Positions 1-8,633 of a stretch of DNA of 64,000 nucleotides are shown here, in pieces. Source of the DNA: JBBBNV01 sp037137075 (GTDB lineage: Bacteria > Bacillota > Bacilli > Paenibacillales > NBRC-103111); contig NZ_JBBBNV010000010.1 in the NCBI RefSeq assembly GCF_037137075.1, forward strand, positions 93,207 through 157,206. The letters run 5' to 3'. Position numbers and translations under genes: made by a program. How positions within the stretch are numbered: position 1 is the stretch's first letter; every line of letters starts with the position of its first letter. The notes below the pieces were generated by a model. It saw nothing but the letters and a program-made list of their open reading frames with translations, ran no database searches and was not told the origin of the DNA.

Positions 1-411
1 GCGAGCGCAGATCTTCTTTTTTTATGCTCGGACAAAGAACCGTTCGGCCGTGTAGTTATCGAAGCGATGGCACAGGCGATTCCCGTGGTAGCGACACGGG
101 ATGGCGGCGTGCCGGAAATTATTGAGCACGGGGTAAGCGGGCTGCTGTACGATACGGCGGATTTGGACGGCTTGTACAGTGCGGCCTCCAGCCTGCTGCA
201 GTACCCGTCCTTGCGGGAGAGCATGGGGAAAATGGGGCAGCTGCGGGTGGAGGAGCGCTTTACCATTCATACGATGGCCAGCCAAATCGAGGCGGTTTAC
301 AAGCGTGTGCTGGCGGCAGAGGACACGGGAACGAAAAGGCAGCCGGATCACGCGGCATACCGCTCTGACAGCCGGCTGCCGGGCCTGGAGAAGAAGCGGG
401 CCGAATTGTAG
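1..411 (+). CDS. Glycosyltransferase, GT4/GT1 family, C-terminal part (5' end outside window)
   Basis: The reading frame is open from base 1 to the TAG at 409-411, so only about the last 136 residues are present. They match the C-terminal half of a GT-B retaining glycosyltransferase: KEPFGRVVIEAMA is the EX7E nucleotide-sugar motif, followed by IPVVATRDGGVPEII and NGLLYD-like segments (here VSGLLYD) typical of the family. It would transfer a sugar from an activated donor during polysaccharide assembly on the cytoplasmic face. More glycosyltransferases follow on the same strand, so it is probably part of the exopolysaccharide locus. The acceptor and donor cannot be told. Confidence 0.9.
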   Translation, partial: ASADLLFLCSDKEPFGRVVIEAMAQAIPVVATRDGGVPEIIEHGVSGLLYDTADLDGLYSAASSLLQYPSLRESMGKMGQLRVEERFTIHTMASQIEAVYKRVLAAEDTGTKRQPDHAAYRSDSRLPGLEKKRAEL

Positions 412-793
412 CCGGAAACAAGTAAGCCGTAGGCAGGGATAGCGTGGATTCGCGCAAGCGTTCGCCTTTGCGGCCGGATTTTTACGATAAATCAGGCTTC
501 CATGGCTTCCCAGTGGGAAAAAAGCGGCGGGAGCAGCGAGCGGAGCCTCGGCCCTGCGGAAGGCCGCTTGTTGTCACCGGGCTTCCAAAAAGCCAGTGAA
601 CAACGATCATAACCTGGGGGACACCGCTGCGTACCGCGCACAGCTCCCGGCGCGCAGTGTTTCGCTGCATGACGGCGGTCGGTCGACCGCGAATGAATGT
701 GGTGACTTCTGCTTTCGTGAAGAAGCAGGCCGCAGGCATCATGTTCGCCGGATCGTTAGAACCTGCACTTGACCAAGGAGAGGAGCTATACCT
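412..793. other. Intergenic stretch, no gene seen
   Basis: About 380 bases between two glycosyltransferase genes on the same strand. Long open frames here run antisense or out of frame into the next gene and have no ribosome binding site. I see no clear terminator. Its length suggests a separate promoter for the next gene, but none can be named with confidence. Confidence 0.4.
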
Positions 794-1948
794 TTGAAGC
801 AAGCGCGTGTAGCTATTGTACACGATTACCTGAATCAAATGGGCGGGGCCGAGCGAGTCGTGGCGGTCATGCACGGCATGTTTGCCGCAGCCCCTATTTT
901 TACCACCATCGCGGATCGGGGCAAGCTGCTGCCGGAAATGCAGCGTGCGGATATCCGGACCACATGGATGCAGCGCATTCCGGGCATTTTGCGCCGGTTT
1001 AAATTTTATTTTTGGCTGTATCCGCTGGCGGTCCGCTCTCTGCCGCTTCAGGATTACGATATCATTCTCAGCTCCAGCAGCGCTTACGCCAAAGCGGCTG
1101 CAGGCCAGCGGGCGGTTCATGTCTGCTATTGCCATACGCCAATGCGATTTGCCTGGGAATTCGAAAGCTATATGGAAGGGATGGGGGTGCATCCGATGCT
1201 GAAGCGTCTAGCCTCCTGGATGATGTCTCCGCTGCGTAGGTGGGATGTGGCTACGAGCCGGCGGGTGGATTATTTTATTGCTAACTCTACGGCGGTGCGG
1301 GAGCGCATCCGGCGCTGCTATGGCCGCGATGCGGCGGTCATTTACCCGCCTGTGGCCACGTCGCGCTTCTCCGTCAGTCCTGAACCGCCCGGCGGTTATT
1401 ATTTAATCGTCTCCCGGCTCGTATCCTACAAGAGACTTGATCTGGCCGTGCAGGCTTGCACCCGGCTAGGACGTAGGCTGGTGGTGATTGGCGACGGGCC
1501 GGATCGGCAGCGGCTGGAGTCTCTTGCCGGACCGGAGGTACAGTTTCTCGGTCGGCTTCCTGACGATCAGGTGGTCGGCTACATGCAGCGCTGCCGGGCC
1601 CTGCTGTTTCCGGGACTGGAGGACTTCGGCATAACCCCGCTGGAGGTGAACGCCTGCGGCCGTCCGGTTATTGCCTTTCGCGGCGGCGGGGCGCTGGATA
1701 CGATTCAGCCGGGGGTCAACGGCTTGTTCTTTGATGAGCCTTCCGCCGACTCGGTTGCGGCGGCTATCGAACGGTGTGAGCAGTCGGAATGGGACCCCGG
1801 GGTCATCCGCGCGCATGCGTGCCGATTTGATCAAGAGCGGTTCACAGCGCAGCTGCGCTGTTTTATAGAAGAAGCGGTAGAGAAGACCGCCGGGCATCCG
1901 GCGGCTTCGGCAGCAGCCCCGGAGAACGGGTCGGCTGCGCTCTTATAA
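794..1948 (+). CDS. Glycosyltransferase, GT4 family
   Basis: 384 residues from a TTG start preceded by AAGGAGAGGAG. It has the two Rossmann halves of GT-B enzymes: N-terminal VAIVHDYLNQMGGAERVV, central CYCHTPMRFAWEFE, a linker with IANS and VIYPPV, then the nucleotide-sugar half with YYLIVSRLVSYKRLDLAV, VVIGDGPDRQRLE and FPGLEDFGITPLEVNACGRPV (EX7E-like). The family builds lipid-linked repeat units in exopolysaccharide or O-antigen synthesis. A GDP-mannose synthesis gene follows after 30 bases, so GDP-mannose is a reasonable donor, but that is inferred from position only. Confidence 0.9.
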   Translation: MKQARVAIVHDYLNQMGGAERVVAVMHGMFAAAPIFTTIADRGKLLPEMQRADIRTTWMQRIPGILRRFKFYFWLYPLAVRSLPLQDYDIILSSSSAYAKAAAGQRAVHVCYCHTPMRFAWEFESYMEGMGVHPMLKRLASWMMSPLRRWDVATSRRVDYFIANSTAVRERIRRCYGRDAAVIYPPVATSRFSVSPEPPGGYYLIVSRLVSYKRLDLAVQACTRLGRRLVVIGDGPDRQRLESLAGPEVQFLGRLPDDQVVGYMQRCRALLFPGLEDFGITPLEVNACGRPVIAFRGGGALDTIQPGVNGLFFDEPSADSVAAAIERCEQSEWDPGVIRAHACRFDQERFTAQLRCFIEEAVEKTAGHPAASAAAPENGSAALL

Positions 1949-1978
1949 AATAAAATTTCATGTCAGGAGTGGACGACA

Positions 1979-3424
1979 ATGAAGCTGATTTTGCTGTCCG
2001 GCGGGTCGGGGAAACGGCTGTGGCCGCTGTCGAATGATTTTCGTTCCAAGCAGTTTGTGAAGGTACTGCGAAATGAGGCGGGCGAGCACGAATCCATGGT
2101 ACAGCGGGTATGGCGGCAGCTGGGCCGGGTGGGGCTAGCGGAGCATGCGTATATTGCCACCGGCCGGGCGCAGGCGGACGTGCTGCAAAGCCAAATCGGC
2201 ATCGATACGCCGATCATTATCGAGCCGGAGCGGCGGGATACGTTCCCGGCCATCGCCCTGGCTGCGACCTACCTGTATTCCCAGGAGGGTATCAGCATCG
2301 GGGAGACCGTTGCAGTGCTGCCTGTTGACCCTTATGTGGATGACGCCTTTTTCAGCAAAATCAAAACGCTGGAAGCGGTACTGGCTTCTTCAAAAGCGGA
2401 TTTGGCCTTAATGGGCGTCCGTCCGGACGGCCCGTCGGAGAAATACGGCTATATTGTGCCCGAAGAGTCTTCTACCCCCTTCGGTCATCGTTGCGATCCG
2501 CTGCCGTATGAGTCTCTGAATCAAGAGATGGCCCCAGAGGAACAGAACGATTTTTTCACAGTCGGCCATTTTATAGAAAAGCCGGATGAGCAGCGGGCGG
2601 CGGCCTTAATCGGGCAGCAGGCGCTGTGGAACTGCGGCGTGTTTGCTTTTAAGCTGGATTATTTGATCAACCTGCTGGCCCGGAAGGGGCTGCCCATTCA
2701 GTATGAGGCGATGCTGAGCCAGTATCACCGGCTGCCGTCCATTAGCTTCGACTATGAGGTGGTTGAAAAAGCGGGCCGAATTGTGGCGGCTTCTTACGAA
2801 GGAAGCTGGAAGGACCTGGGCACCTGGAATACGCTGACCGAGGAAGTGGAAGCCAGCGTTACCGGCCATGGCACCGTCAGTGCCGATTCGCATAACACCC
2901 ATATTATTAATGAGCTGGATATTCCGGTTGCTGTGCTTGGCTTGTCCAATGTTATTGTTTCCAGCAGCCCGGACGGGATACTGGTTGCCGATAAGAGCGC
3001 CAGCCCCCGGCTCAAGGAATTCATTAAGCCGTTTGAGCAGCGTCCTATGTATGAGGAGCGCCGCTGGGGCTCCTATCGGGTGCTCGATTATAAGAAATTC
3101 CCGGATGGCCATGAGGTACTGACGAAGCGCATCTGTGTGGCGGCCGGCAAAAACCTAAGCTACCAGCTGCATTTTAAGCGGAGTGAAGTGTGGACCATTA
3201 TTGCAGGCGAAGGCGAATTTGTATTAAACGATCAGCTGTTCTCCGTCAAAGCCGGGGATACGGTCAAAATTCCGGCCGGCGCAAGGCATAGCATCCGGGC
3301 TTCCATTGACCTGGAAATCATTGAGGTACAGTCCGGCACCGAGCTGGTCGAGGAGGACATTATCCGGCTGTGTCTGGCTTGGGATGAAATTGTAAAATTA
3401 TGCGGCGTGGCCCGGCGAGGGTAA
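1979..3424 (+). CDS. manC: Mannose-1-phosphate guanylyltransferase / mannose-6-phosphate isomerase (bifunctional type)
   Basis: 481 residues, the usual size for the ManC/AlgA/XanB family. The N-terminal nucleotidyltransferase domain opens with LILLSGGSGKRLWPLSN, the GGxGxRLWP signature, followed by SKQFVKVL; FVEKP-like IEKPDEQRA lies mid-protein. The C-terminal cupin (about residues 385-470) carries QLHFKRSEVWTIIAGEGE and PAGARHSI, the isomerase-type metal site. It makes GDP-mannose from mannose phosphates in the cytoplasm and thereby feeds mannosyl- or fucosyl-containing polysaccharide synthesis. Start ATG has GTCAGGAGTGG upstream. I am sure of the nucleotidyltransferase role; the isomerase activity is by family. 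Confidence 0.92.
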   Translation: MKLILLSGGSGKRLWPLSNDFRSKQFVKVLRNEAGEHESMVQRVWRQLGRVGLAEHAYIATGRAQADVLQSQIGIDTPIIIEPERRDTFPAIALAATYLYSQEGISIGETVAVLPVDPYVDDAFFSKIKTLEAVLASSKADLALMGVRPDGPSEKYGYIVPEESSTPFGHRCDPLPYESLNQEMAPEEQNDFFTVGHFIEKPDEQRAAALIGQQALWNCGVFAFKLDYLINLLARKGLPIQYEAMLSQYHRLPSISFDYEVVEKAGRIVAASYEGSWKDLGTWNTLTEEVEASVTGHGTVSADSHNTHIINELDIPVAVLGLSNVIVSSSPDGILVADKSASPRLKEFIKPFEQRPMYEERRWGSYRVLDYKKFPDGHEVLTKRICVAAGKNLSYQLHFKRSEVWTIIAGEGEFVLNDQLFSVKAGDTVKIPAGARHSIRASIDLEIIEVQSGTELVEEDIIRLCLAWDEIVKLCGVARRG

Positions 3425-3555
3425 GCGGCGCTGCGAACGAAGGAATTGCCGGCTTGCCGGCTTTACTTGTACAGCGTCCCAGCAGCGCATCAGGAACAAC
3501 GAAAATAAGGTCCGGACGGAGATGAAATAAAGGATGAAATAAAGGAGGAAACGCG

Positions 3556-4284
3556 ATGCAAGAGATGGATCGGGTCTTGGCCGGACATAGGGCTTCGGCA
3601 GAATCAATGCAGCAAGGGAAACAGTTTGCGCATATTCGTGATCACCATATGACCTCACACGTCCAGGTAGCCGCCGGGAAAAAATATTTGATCGCCAAGC
3701 GGCTGCTGGACATCGTTGGAGCGGGAATCGGGCTGGTCATCGCGTTTCCTGTCATTGCGGCGCTGGCGGTCATTATAAAAATCGAGGACCCGCGCAGCTC
3801 TGTCTTTTTCAAGCAGGTTCGTGTCGGCCGGAACGGGCAAACCTTCCATATGTACAAGTTTCGTTCCATGATCTCCGGCGCAGAGGATATGCTCAAGCAC
3901 CTGTTGGTTGAGAATGAGGCCAGCGGCCCCTTATTCAAAATGAAGCGCGATCCCCGGGTGACCCGTGTCGGCCGAATCATCCGCAAAACAAGCCTGGATG
4001 AGCTTCCCCAGCTGTGGAACGTGATACGCGGGGACATGTCGCTGGTCGGGCCCAGACCCGCGCTCCCTCGGGAGGTTGCGGAATACAGCTTGTATCATAA
4101 GCAGCGCCTGCTCGTCATTCCGGGGCTTACCGGGCTGTGGCAGGTGAGCGGGCGCAGCTCTCTGGGCTTTCAGGAGATGGTGGAGCTGGATTTGCTGTAT
4201 ATTCAGAACCGGTCGATCTGGTTTGATTTGCATATTATTCTCAAAACGTTCGGCGCGCTGAGCGGCTCAAAGGACGCTTATTAA
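3556..4284 (+). CDS. Initiating sugar-phosphate transferase (bacterial sugar transferase, WcaJ/EpsL-like)
   Basis: 242 residues. A short N-terminal tail is followed by KRLLDIVGAGIGLVIAFPVIAALAV, the membrane anchor, and then the catalytic core: FFKQVRVGRNGQTFHMYKFR, KTSLDELPQLWNV, MSLVGPRPALP and GLTGLWQVSGRS. This short form lacks the large N-terminal membrane domain of WcaJ. The family moves a hexose-1-phosphate onto undecaprenyl phosphate and so starts repeat-unit synthesis at the inner membrane. The AAGGAGG site directly follows an exact tandem 12-base repeat (GATGAAATAAAG, 3521-3544), which may be a local slippage product. Confidence 0.93.
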   Translation: MQEMDRVLAGHRASAESMQQGKQFAHIRDHHMTSHVQVAAGKKYLIAKRLLDIVGAGIGLVIAFPVIAALAVIIKIEDPRSSVFFKQVRVGRNGQTFHMYKFRSMISGAEDMLKHLLVENEASGPLFKMKRDPRVTRVGRIIRKTSLDELPQLWNVIRGDMSLVGPRPALPREVAEYSLYHKQRLLVIPGLTGLWQVSGRSSLGFQEMVELDLLYIQNRSIWFDLHIILKTFGALSGSKDAY

Positions 4285-4307
4285 TCAATCAACGGAGTGT
4301 GGTACGC

Positions 4308-5420
4308 ATGAGCAGGCTGCTTATTTTAAGCCCGGTCGCCGAGCGGGGCGGGGCTGAACGGGTGATGCTGGACATTTTGAAATATTTGAACCGGGACCGC
4401 TTCGAGGTGGCGGTTGTTTTTTTTGAGGAAGGCAGTCTGGTCGAAGAGGTTCGGCAGCTCGGTTATCCGGTGCATGTGCTGCCGGCGGGACGCCTGCGCA
4501 ATATCGGCATGTATTGGAAGGTCATTGGCGGACTGCGAGCGCTCATTCGCAGCCTTCATATCGATGCGGTGGTCAGCTGGATGCCCAAGGCGCACCTGTA
4601 CGGCGGGATCGCGGCCGCCCTGGAACGCATCAAGGCTTTATGGTGGCAGCACAATATGCCGGGACACCTGCTGGACCGCACGGTATCGCGCATTCCCGCC
4701 AGCGGCGTATTATGCCCCTCCCGGGTGACTAGGGATTGCCAGGAGCGGCTCACTCCGCGCATTCCGGTGCTGCATAACCATTTGGGCGTGGATATCGGGC
4801 AGTTTATGGTTCAGACCGGCGCAGGCCGTGAAATCCGGGAGCGTTACGGCATTCCGCTGGATGCCACCGTATTCGCCTTTGTCGGCCGTTTGCAGCGCTG
4901 GAAGCGTCCGGATCTTGTGATTCGGGCGTTTCAGCGGCTAAAGGGCGGCAGTCATGTGTATTTGCTCATTGTAGGCGGGGCCTTGTTCGGTATTGAGGAG
5001 GATTATGAGCAGGAGCTGCGTCATTTGGCCATGCAAGGGGGAGGGGATACCGGCCAAATCATCTTTCTGGGCCATCAGAAGGAGGTGCCCGCGATTCTGG
5101 ATGCGGCCGATGTAATGGTTCATGCCTCGTGGCTGGAGCCGTTCGGTATGGTGGTGGTGGAGGCCATGGCCAGCGGCAAGCCGGTTATCGCCTCCGGCCG
5201 GGGCGGCCCGCGTGAAATTATAACGGACGGCAGTGACGGCTTGCTCTTCGACGGTACGGAGGAGGGACTGGTCCGCCGGATGCAGCAGCTGCTGAATGGG
5301 GAGATTGCTCTGGAGGCGATGGGGGACAAGGCCAGGCAAACCGTGGAATCACGCTTTACTGTGCACAGGATGACCGAGCAGTTTGAAACAAATGTGCAGT
5401 TTCTATTGAATGCCAAGTAA
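4308..5420 (+). CDS. Glycosyltransferase, GT4 family
   Basis: 370 residues. I choose ATG at 4308, 10 bases after GGAG, rather than the GTG at 4299, which would sit on top of that site. The N-terminal half has RLLILSPVAERGGAERVMLDI and a donor half has FAFVGRLQRWKRPDLVIRAF, VGGALFG and ASWLEPFGMVVVEAMASGKPVI (EX7E). It starts 24 bases after the sugar-phosphate transferase, so the two are probably co-transcribed, and it would add a sugar to the lipid-linked primer that enzyme makes. Donor and linkage unknown. Confidence 0.92.
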   Translation: MSRLLILSPVAERGGAERVMLDILKYLNRDRFEVAVVFFEEGSLVEEVRQLGYPVHVLPAGRLRNIGMYWKVIGGLRALIRSLHIDAVVSWMPKAHLYGGIAAALERIKALWWQHNMPGHLLDRTVSRIPASGVLCPSRVTRDCQERLTPRIPVLHNHLGVDIGQFMVQTGAGREIRERYGIPLDATVFAFVGRLQRWKRPDLVIRAFQRLKGGSHVYLLIVGGALFGIEEDYEQELRHLAMQGGGDTGQIIFLGHQKEVPAILDAADVMVHASWLEPFGMVVVEAMASGKPVIASGRGGPREIITDGSDGLLFDGTEEGLVRRMQQLLNGEIALEAMGDKARQTVESRFTVHRMTEQFETNVQFLLNAK

Positions 5421-5639
5421 GCAGCAGCCTGGCGAATGATTTCAGATGATGACATATTGCTGAGGCAGGGGCCATACAATACTAGCGTGTTTTTTTAGAA
5501 ATGGACCATTTCGACAAAAATAGAAGGAACTTCACAATCAATCTGTCCAACAAACGACAAACTCTTTGAAGCCATTCCATTATAATCAAGAAAGATGGTT
5601 TTCAAAACTATACAGGCATGGGATAGGAGCGTTGGCGTG

Positions 5640-5849
5640 ATGAGCGGCATGGCAAAAGTTGAGCTTGATGTCAGAACCATACTGAACCAGATGGGCGTTT
5701 CTGTAGACAAATGGTTGGCTGAATCCAATACCACTCCGAAGAAAGTTCCCCAGTATGACTCCACCATCTCGGCAATCTCTTCTCATGGAAAATTCGTTTA
5801 TACCGAAGCATCGGACTCCCGGGCGATTGGACGGACCATGCGCCGATAA
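5640..5849 (+). CDS. Small protein of unknown function
   Basis: 69 residues, hydrophilic, with a KVELDVRTILNQMGVSVDKWL segment likely to form an amphipathic helix and a Ser/Thr-rich second half. The start follows AGGAGCGTTGGCGTG, so a ribosome binding site is present, and the gene lies 57 bases upstream of the HprK-like gene on the same strand. I recognise no family. A partner or substrate of the HprK-like protein is one possibility suggested only by position. Confidence 0.4.
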   Translation: MSGMAKVELDVRTILNQMGVSVDKWLAESNTTPKKVPQYDSTISAISSHGKFVYTEASDSRAIGRTMRR

Positions 5850-5905
5850 GCAAAGCGGCAAGGAGCGGGGCTACGTTAACTCTGTTTCAGGAAAGGAACG
5901 ACGGA

Positions 5906-6733
5906 ATGTACAGCCTGCACACCGTTTTTGGAGAACATCGCATTTTGGTTGTAACAGCTTCGGAGCACATCCGGGCGTGGGGTATCGGACAGCTTGGGAT
6001 GACTGAAGCGGAAACAGGAAGCGGCCGGTACGACTTGACGGTTTGTATCAGCCACGGGTTTGGCGAGGCGTCAAAAAGCGAAGATGTGAGCATCCGCAAG
6101 GCGGATCATAAAATGATGTATGAACGTTCCGATTATTTCATCAGCATCAACGGACAGTTTACTACGGCCTATATTTCTGTATTTGACAGCAATGCGCTGA
6201 AGCACGCGATGCTTCATTTGTACAGCAGCTTCCTGATTCATTATCTTGGAGGACTGCTGTTACATGGGAGCTGTGTTCTGCGTCACGGGCAGGTGCATGC
6301 CTATGCGGGGCGGACGGGGGATGTTATGCTAGTCCGCTTGACCGGCAAAGAAGCTCTTGTATACGTACCGGAGTCCGAAAAAAGTCCGCTTCAATCCTCG
6401 TTTACATCTGCAGACGGGAGAGCGGCTCAACAGGATCTGCATCCGGCAAAGCCGGCGGAGGGGGACCCGCTATGGATTCCGCTCGCCGCCATTCATTTCA
6501 TCTTCCCTGCAGCCGGGGGATGGCATAGCAATCATGAAAACAGAAGCGAACTGCTGGAGAAGCCGGAAATGATCACATACATTATGGAGCATCTGCTGTC
6601 CAGGCCGCACGGGCACGATGCTACGGGGAAAGCATCCCGTCTTGCGAAGAAGCTGGCGGACGGCGTGAGCGGCTTCCGGCTTCCGGTCCATAGGGAAGCC
6701 GGAAGCCGGACACTGCTGGAGCCTATACGTTAA
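5906..6733 (+). CDS. HprK-like (HPr kinase-related) protein with degenerate P-loop
   Basis: 275 residues. The middle resembles HprK-related kinases: HLYSSFLIHYLGGLLLHGSC is the helix and strand that normally precede the nucleotide loop. In active relatives the next motif is G-x-S/T-G-A-G-K-S-T; here it reads AYAGRTGDVMLVRL (about residues 132-145), with no lysine or serine of a Walker A. So it is probably a catalytically dead or altered member. Such proteins occur next to polysaccharide or peptide-modification genes. It ends 4 bases inside the convergent XRE gene. The family call is by recognised pattern and is moderate. Confidence 0.55.
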   Translation: MYSLHTVFGEHRILVVTASEHIRAWGIGQLGMTEAETGSGRYDLTVCISHGFGEASKSEDVSIRKADHKMMYERSDYFISINGQFTTAYISVFDSNALKHAMLHLYSSFLIHYLGGLLLHGSCVLRHGQVHAYAGRTGDVMLVRLTGKEALVYVPESEKSPLQSSFTSADGRAAQQDLHPAKPAEGDPLWIPLAAIHFIFPAAGGWHSNHENRSELLEKPEMITYIMEHLLSRPHGHDATGKASRLAKKLADGVSGFRLPVHREAGSRTLLEPIR

Positions 6734-7101
6734 GCCTTCATAGAACGTTCGGCACGAATAAAGGCGATAAATCTCCGGGTTTCTTCGGCAGTAAGCTTTT
6801 CACCATCTATGGATAAATCAAATTGTTCCAGAATGGCTTCATCCGACAAATCCAGACTGTCCGCAAAGCCGCGAACCGCAGGATCAAGGTGCTGCTGGGG
6901 CTTGCTGGTACGGCCCATCAAGAAGTCAATCGACACGCTGAAAAAGTCGGCTATTTTTTGCAGTGTCTGATACTCGGGTTCACGGCGGTTGTTCTCATAA
7001 TGAGACAGAGCCGCACGGGTAATGCCGATTTTTAAGGCGAGCTCTTCCTGGGTCATACGCTTTTCTTCTCTAAGCTTGGCGATGCGGTTCCCGTAATTCA
7101 T
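6730..7101 (-). CDS. XRE-family transcriptional regulator
   Basis: 123 residues with an N-terminal helix-turn-helix (residues about 4-62): NRIAKLREEKRMTQEELALK and TRAALSHYENNRREPEYQTL, SVSIDFLMGRTS. The C-terminal 60 residues are acidic and probably a dimerisation or partner-binding part, as in SinR-like repressors. GGAGGAAACCAACC precedes the ATG. It is read towards the polysaccharide genes' end and away from 7332. Palindromes of form GATAC-N5-GTATC lie just upstream of its own start (7186) and twice in the promoter before the 8634 gene, which makes it the likely repressor of itself and of the downstream transferase genes. Confidence 0.9.
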   Translation of the reverse strand: MNYGNRIAKLREEKRMTQEELALKIGITRAALSHYENNRREPEYQTLQKIADFFSVSIDFLMGRTSKPQQHLDPAVRGFADSLDLSDEAILEQFDLSIDGEKLTAEETRRFIAFIRAERSMKA

Positions 7102-7185
7102 GGTTGGTTTCCTCCTTCAAGTATCCTGGTCCTGGGGGCACACCCTGTAGTATTCGGTTGTGCCGCCCTATCTATTGGGATATCT

Positions 7186-7200
7186 GATACATAACGTATC
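7186..7200. promoter_or_regulatory. Candidate XRE operator GATAC-N5-GTATC (site 1)
   Basis: Perfect 5-5-5 inverted repeat (GATAC ATAAC GTATC) between the divergent XRE gene and the acyltransferase gene, 85 bases upstream of the XRE start. The same half-sites recur at 8552 and 8579. A TATGAT hexamer at 7206-7211 could be the -10 for the rightward gene. Confidence 0.55.
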
Positions 7201-7331
7201 GAATTATGATGTAAATTCGCATGAATGAATTTTTATAGCTTCATTATACCGCATCTTTGGTGTATCTGGAAGGCAATTCAGTGCTGAATTGCGTGAATTT
7301 CAAAGTTTTTTTGTACAAAGGGGCGAGGGCT

Positions 7332-7808
7332 ATGAAACAAAATGTACCAGAGTATGTGGGGGAGTGCGCCGTCATCGGACAGCGTGTCATATTTGGCGAG
7401 CATGTCAGGGTGGGGCGCCATGCCGTCATTCATGACGGTGCGGTCATCGGCAGCGGTGTAATTATTGGAGATTACGCGGTGGTCGGCAAGCCGTCCGGCC
7501 CGTCTCCCGTCCGGATGGGACAAGCCGGGGGATGCCCGCCTGTGGCCATCGGAACGGGCTGCTGCATCGGAGCCTCAGCCGTGCTGTACGCCGGTGTATA
7601 TTTGCAGCGGCAGGTGATGATTGGAGACCGGGTGAGTGTGCGGGAGCGGACCTTTATCGGGGAGTACACCCGGATCGGAACCGGTGCGGTCATTGGCAAT
7701 GACTGTACGATTGGCGCGAGCTGCCAGCTGGAGACCGGCTGTCTGGTGACAGCGCACTCCGAACTGGCTTCCTCCGTATTTATTGCACCGTATGTTGTTA
7801 CCAGCTAG
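7332..7808 (+). CDS. Hexapeptide-repeat (left-handed beta-helix) acyltransferase
   Basis: 158 residues from the ATG that follows GGGGCGAGGGCT; an upstream in-frame start at 7257 has no such site. Repeated [IV]-G-x-x units run through the protein (CAVIGQRVIFGEHVRVGRHA, AVIGSGVIIGDYAVVG, FIGEYTRIGTGAVIGNDCTI), the coil pattern of O- or N-acetyltransferases such as WbbJ and PglD-like enzymes. It likely decorates a nucleotide sugar or glycan of the surrounding locus. Acetyl-CoA as donor is by family. A terminator follows. Confidence 0.85.
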   Translation: MKQNVPEYVGECAVIGQRVIFGEHVRVGRHAVIHDGAVIGSGVIIGDYAVVGKPSGPSPVRMGQAGGCPPVAIGTGCCIGASAVLYAGVYLQRQVMIGDRVSVRERTFIGEYTRIGTGAVIGNDCTIGASCQLETGCLVTAHSELASSVFIAPYVVTS

Positions 7809-7836
7809 TCGGCCAATCACAACCATGATCAATTAC

Positions 7837-7863
7837 GGCGGCAGGGGTATGCCGCCTTTTTTG
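7837..7863 (+). terminator. Rho-independent terminator
   Basis: GGCGGCA-GGGGTA-TGCCGCC stem loop followed by a run of T, 28 bases after the acyltransferase stop. Confidence 0.85.
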
Positions 7864-7987
7864 TTTTCGGCTGCCTGGCAGGACCGTGAATGCACCAGGA
7901 ACAGGTGATTGGGCATATAGAGCCGGATGTGCTGCCGGCACCAGAGGAGCCATTTGAATTTCTTTTATTAAGAAAGGATGAGGACGA

Positions 7988-8548
7988 ATGAATGCACAGT
8001 CTGCGGTTCCAGCGCGAAGCCGCAAGCTTCCCTTGGCCTTGTGGACGGCCTTCCTGTTTACCGGCAGTATAGCGCTGGTGTACGTGCTTTCCTCCCAGCC
8101 TTATGATGAACAAACGCTGCAGCCCTGGCTGGGAAATAATATTACGGTGTATGACGTTCATGACTGGTTTCCGAAGCGGACGGTTCATTACGGCGGGCAA
8201 AGCATCCCGATTCATGAGCAGCCGATGTATTTTATGGATTTTTTGTTCCGCAAATCGGCGCACGTGCTGCTGTACGGGGGGATGGCCGTTGTTGCCGCCG
8301 CAGTGTGGGGCAGGCTGCTTCGCTCGCTTCCGCTTACGATTGGCTGCTCGCTTCTGACCGTGCTGCTTATCGCTTTGCTGGACGAATGGAACCAGCAGTT
8401 CTCCTCGCGCCGTTCGGCCCTTGCAGCCGATGTGTGGCTGGATATGGCCGGAGCCATAATTGCGGTGTCCTTGTATGCAGGGTACCGCTTCTATAAGGAA
8501 AGAAACAACAAGTCCATCCACACACAGGAGGGGAAAAAACATGCTTGA
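7988..8548 (+). CDS. VanZ-like family membrane protein
   Basis: 186 residues with about four membrane segments: ALWTAFLFTGSIALVYVLS near the N-terminus, then HVLLYGGMAVVAAAVWG, IGCSLLTVLLIALLDEWNQQ and DMAGAIIAVSLYAGY. FRKSAHVLLYGGMA and DEWNQQFSSRRSALAADVWLDMAGA fit the VanZ family pattern (DExxQ...R...D...D..G). The family is linked to low-level glycopeptide resistance and envelope traits, function unknown. Start follows AAAGGATGAGG. The promoter of the next gene begins inside its last codons. Confidence 0.85.
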   Translation: MNAQSAVPARSRKLPLALWTAFLFTGSIALVYVLSSQPYDEQTLQPWLGNNITVYDVHDWFPKRTVHYGGQSIPIHEQPMYFMDFLFRKSAHVLLYGGMAVVAAAVWGRLLRSLPLTIGCSLLTVLLIALLDEWNQQFSSRRSALAADVWLDMAGAIIAVSLYAGYRFYKERNNKSIHTQEGKKHA

Positions 8549-8593
8549 CACGATACGTATTGTATCATAATATAAAAATATACATTATGTATC
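8545..8593 (+). promoter_or_regulatory. Sigma-A promoter with two XRE operator copies
   Basis: TTGACA (8545-8550), 17-base spacer, TAATAT (8568-8573). The spacer contains GATAC GTATT GTATC (8552-8566), and a second copy with one mismatch, TATAC ATTAT GTATC, lies at 8579-8593, centred 27 bases downstream over the transcription start. Repressor binding here would block RNA polymerase. The repressor is inferred to be the XRE protein at 6730-7101 because its own upstream region has the same palindrome. Confidence 0.7.
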
Positions 8594-8633
8594 TAAAAAC
8601 CGGTACTTTATGTAACGAAGGAGCTGTAGCCCC

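Noticed and set aside
482..1192. Long minus-strand frame
   Set aside because: Antisense to a clear glycosyltransferase; GC-rich coding DNA gives such shadows.
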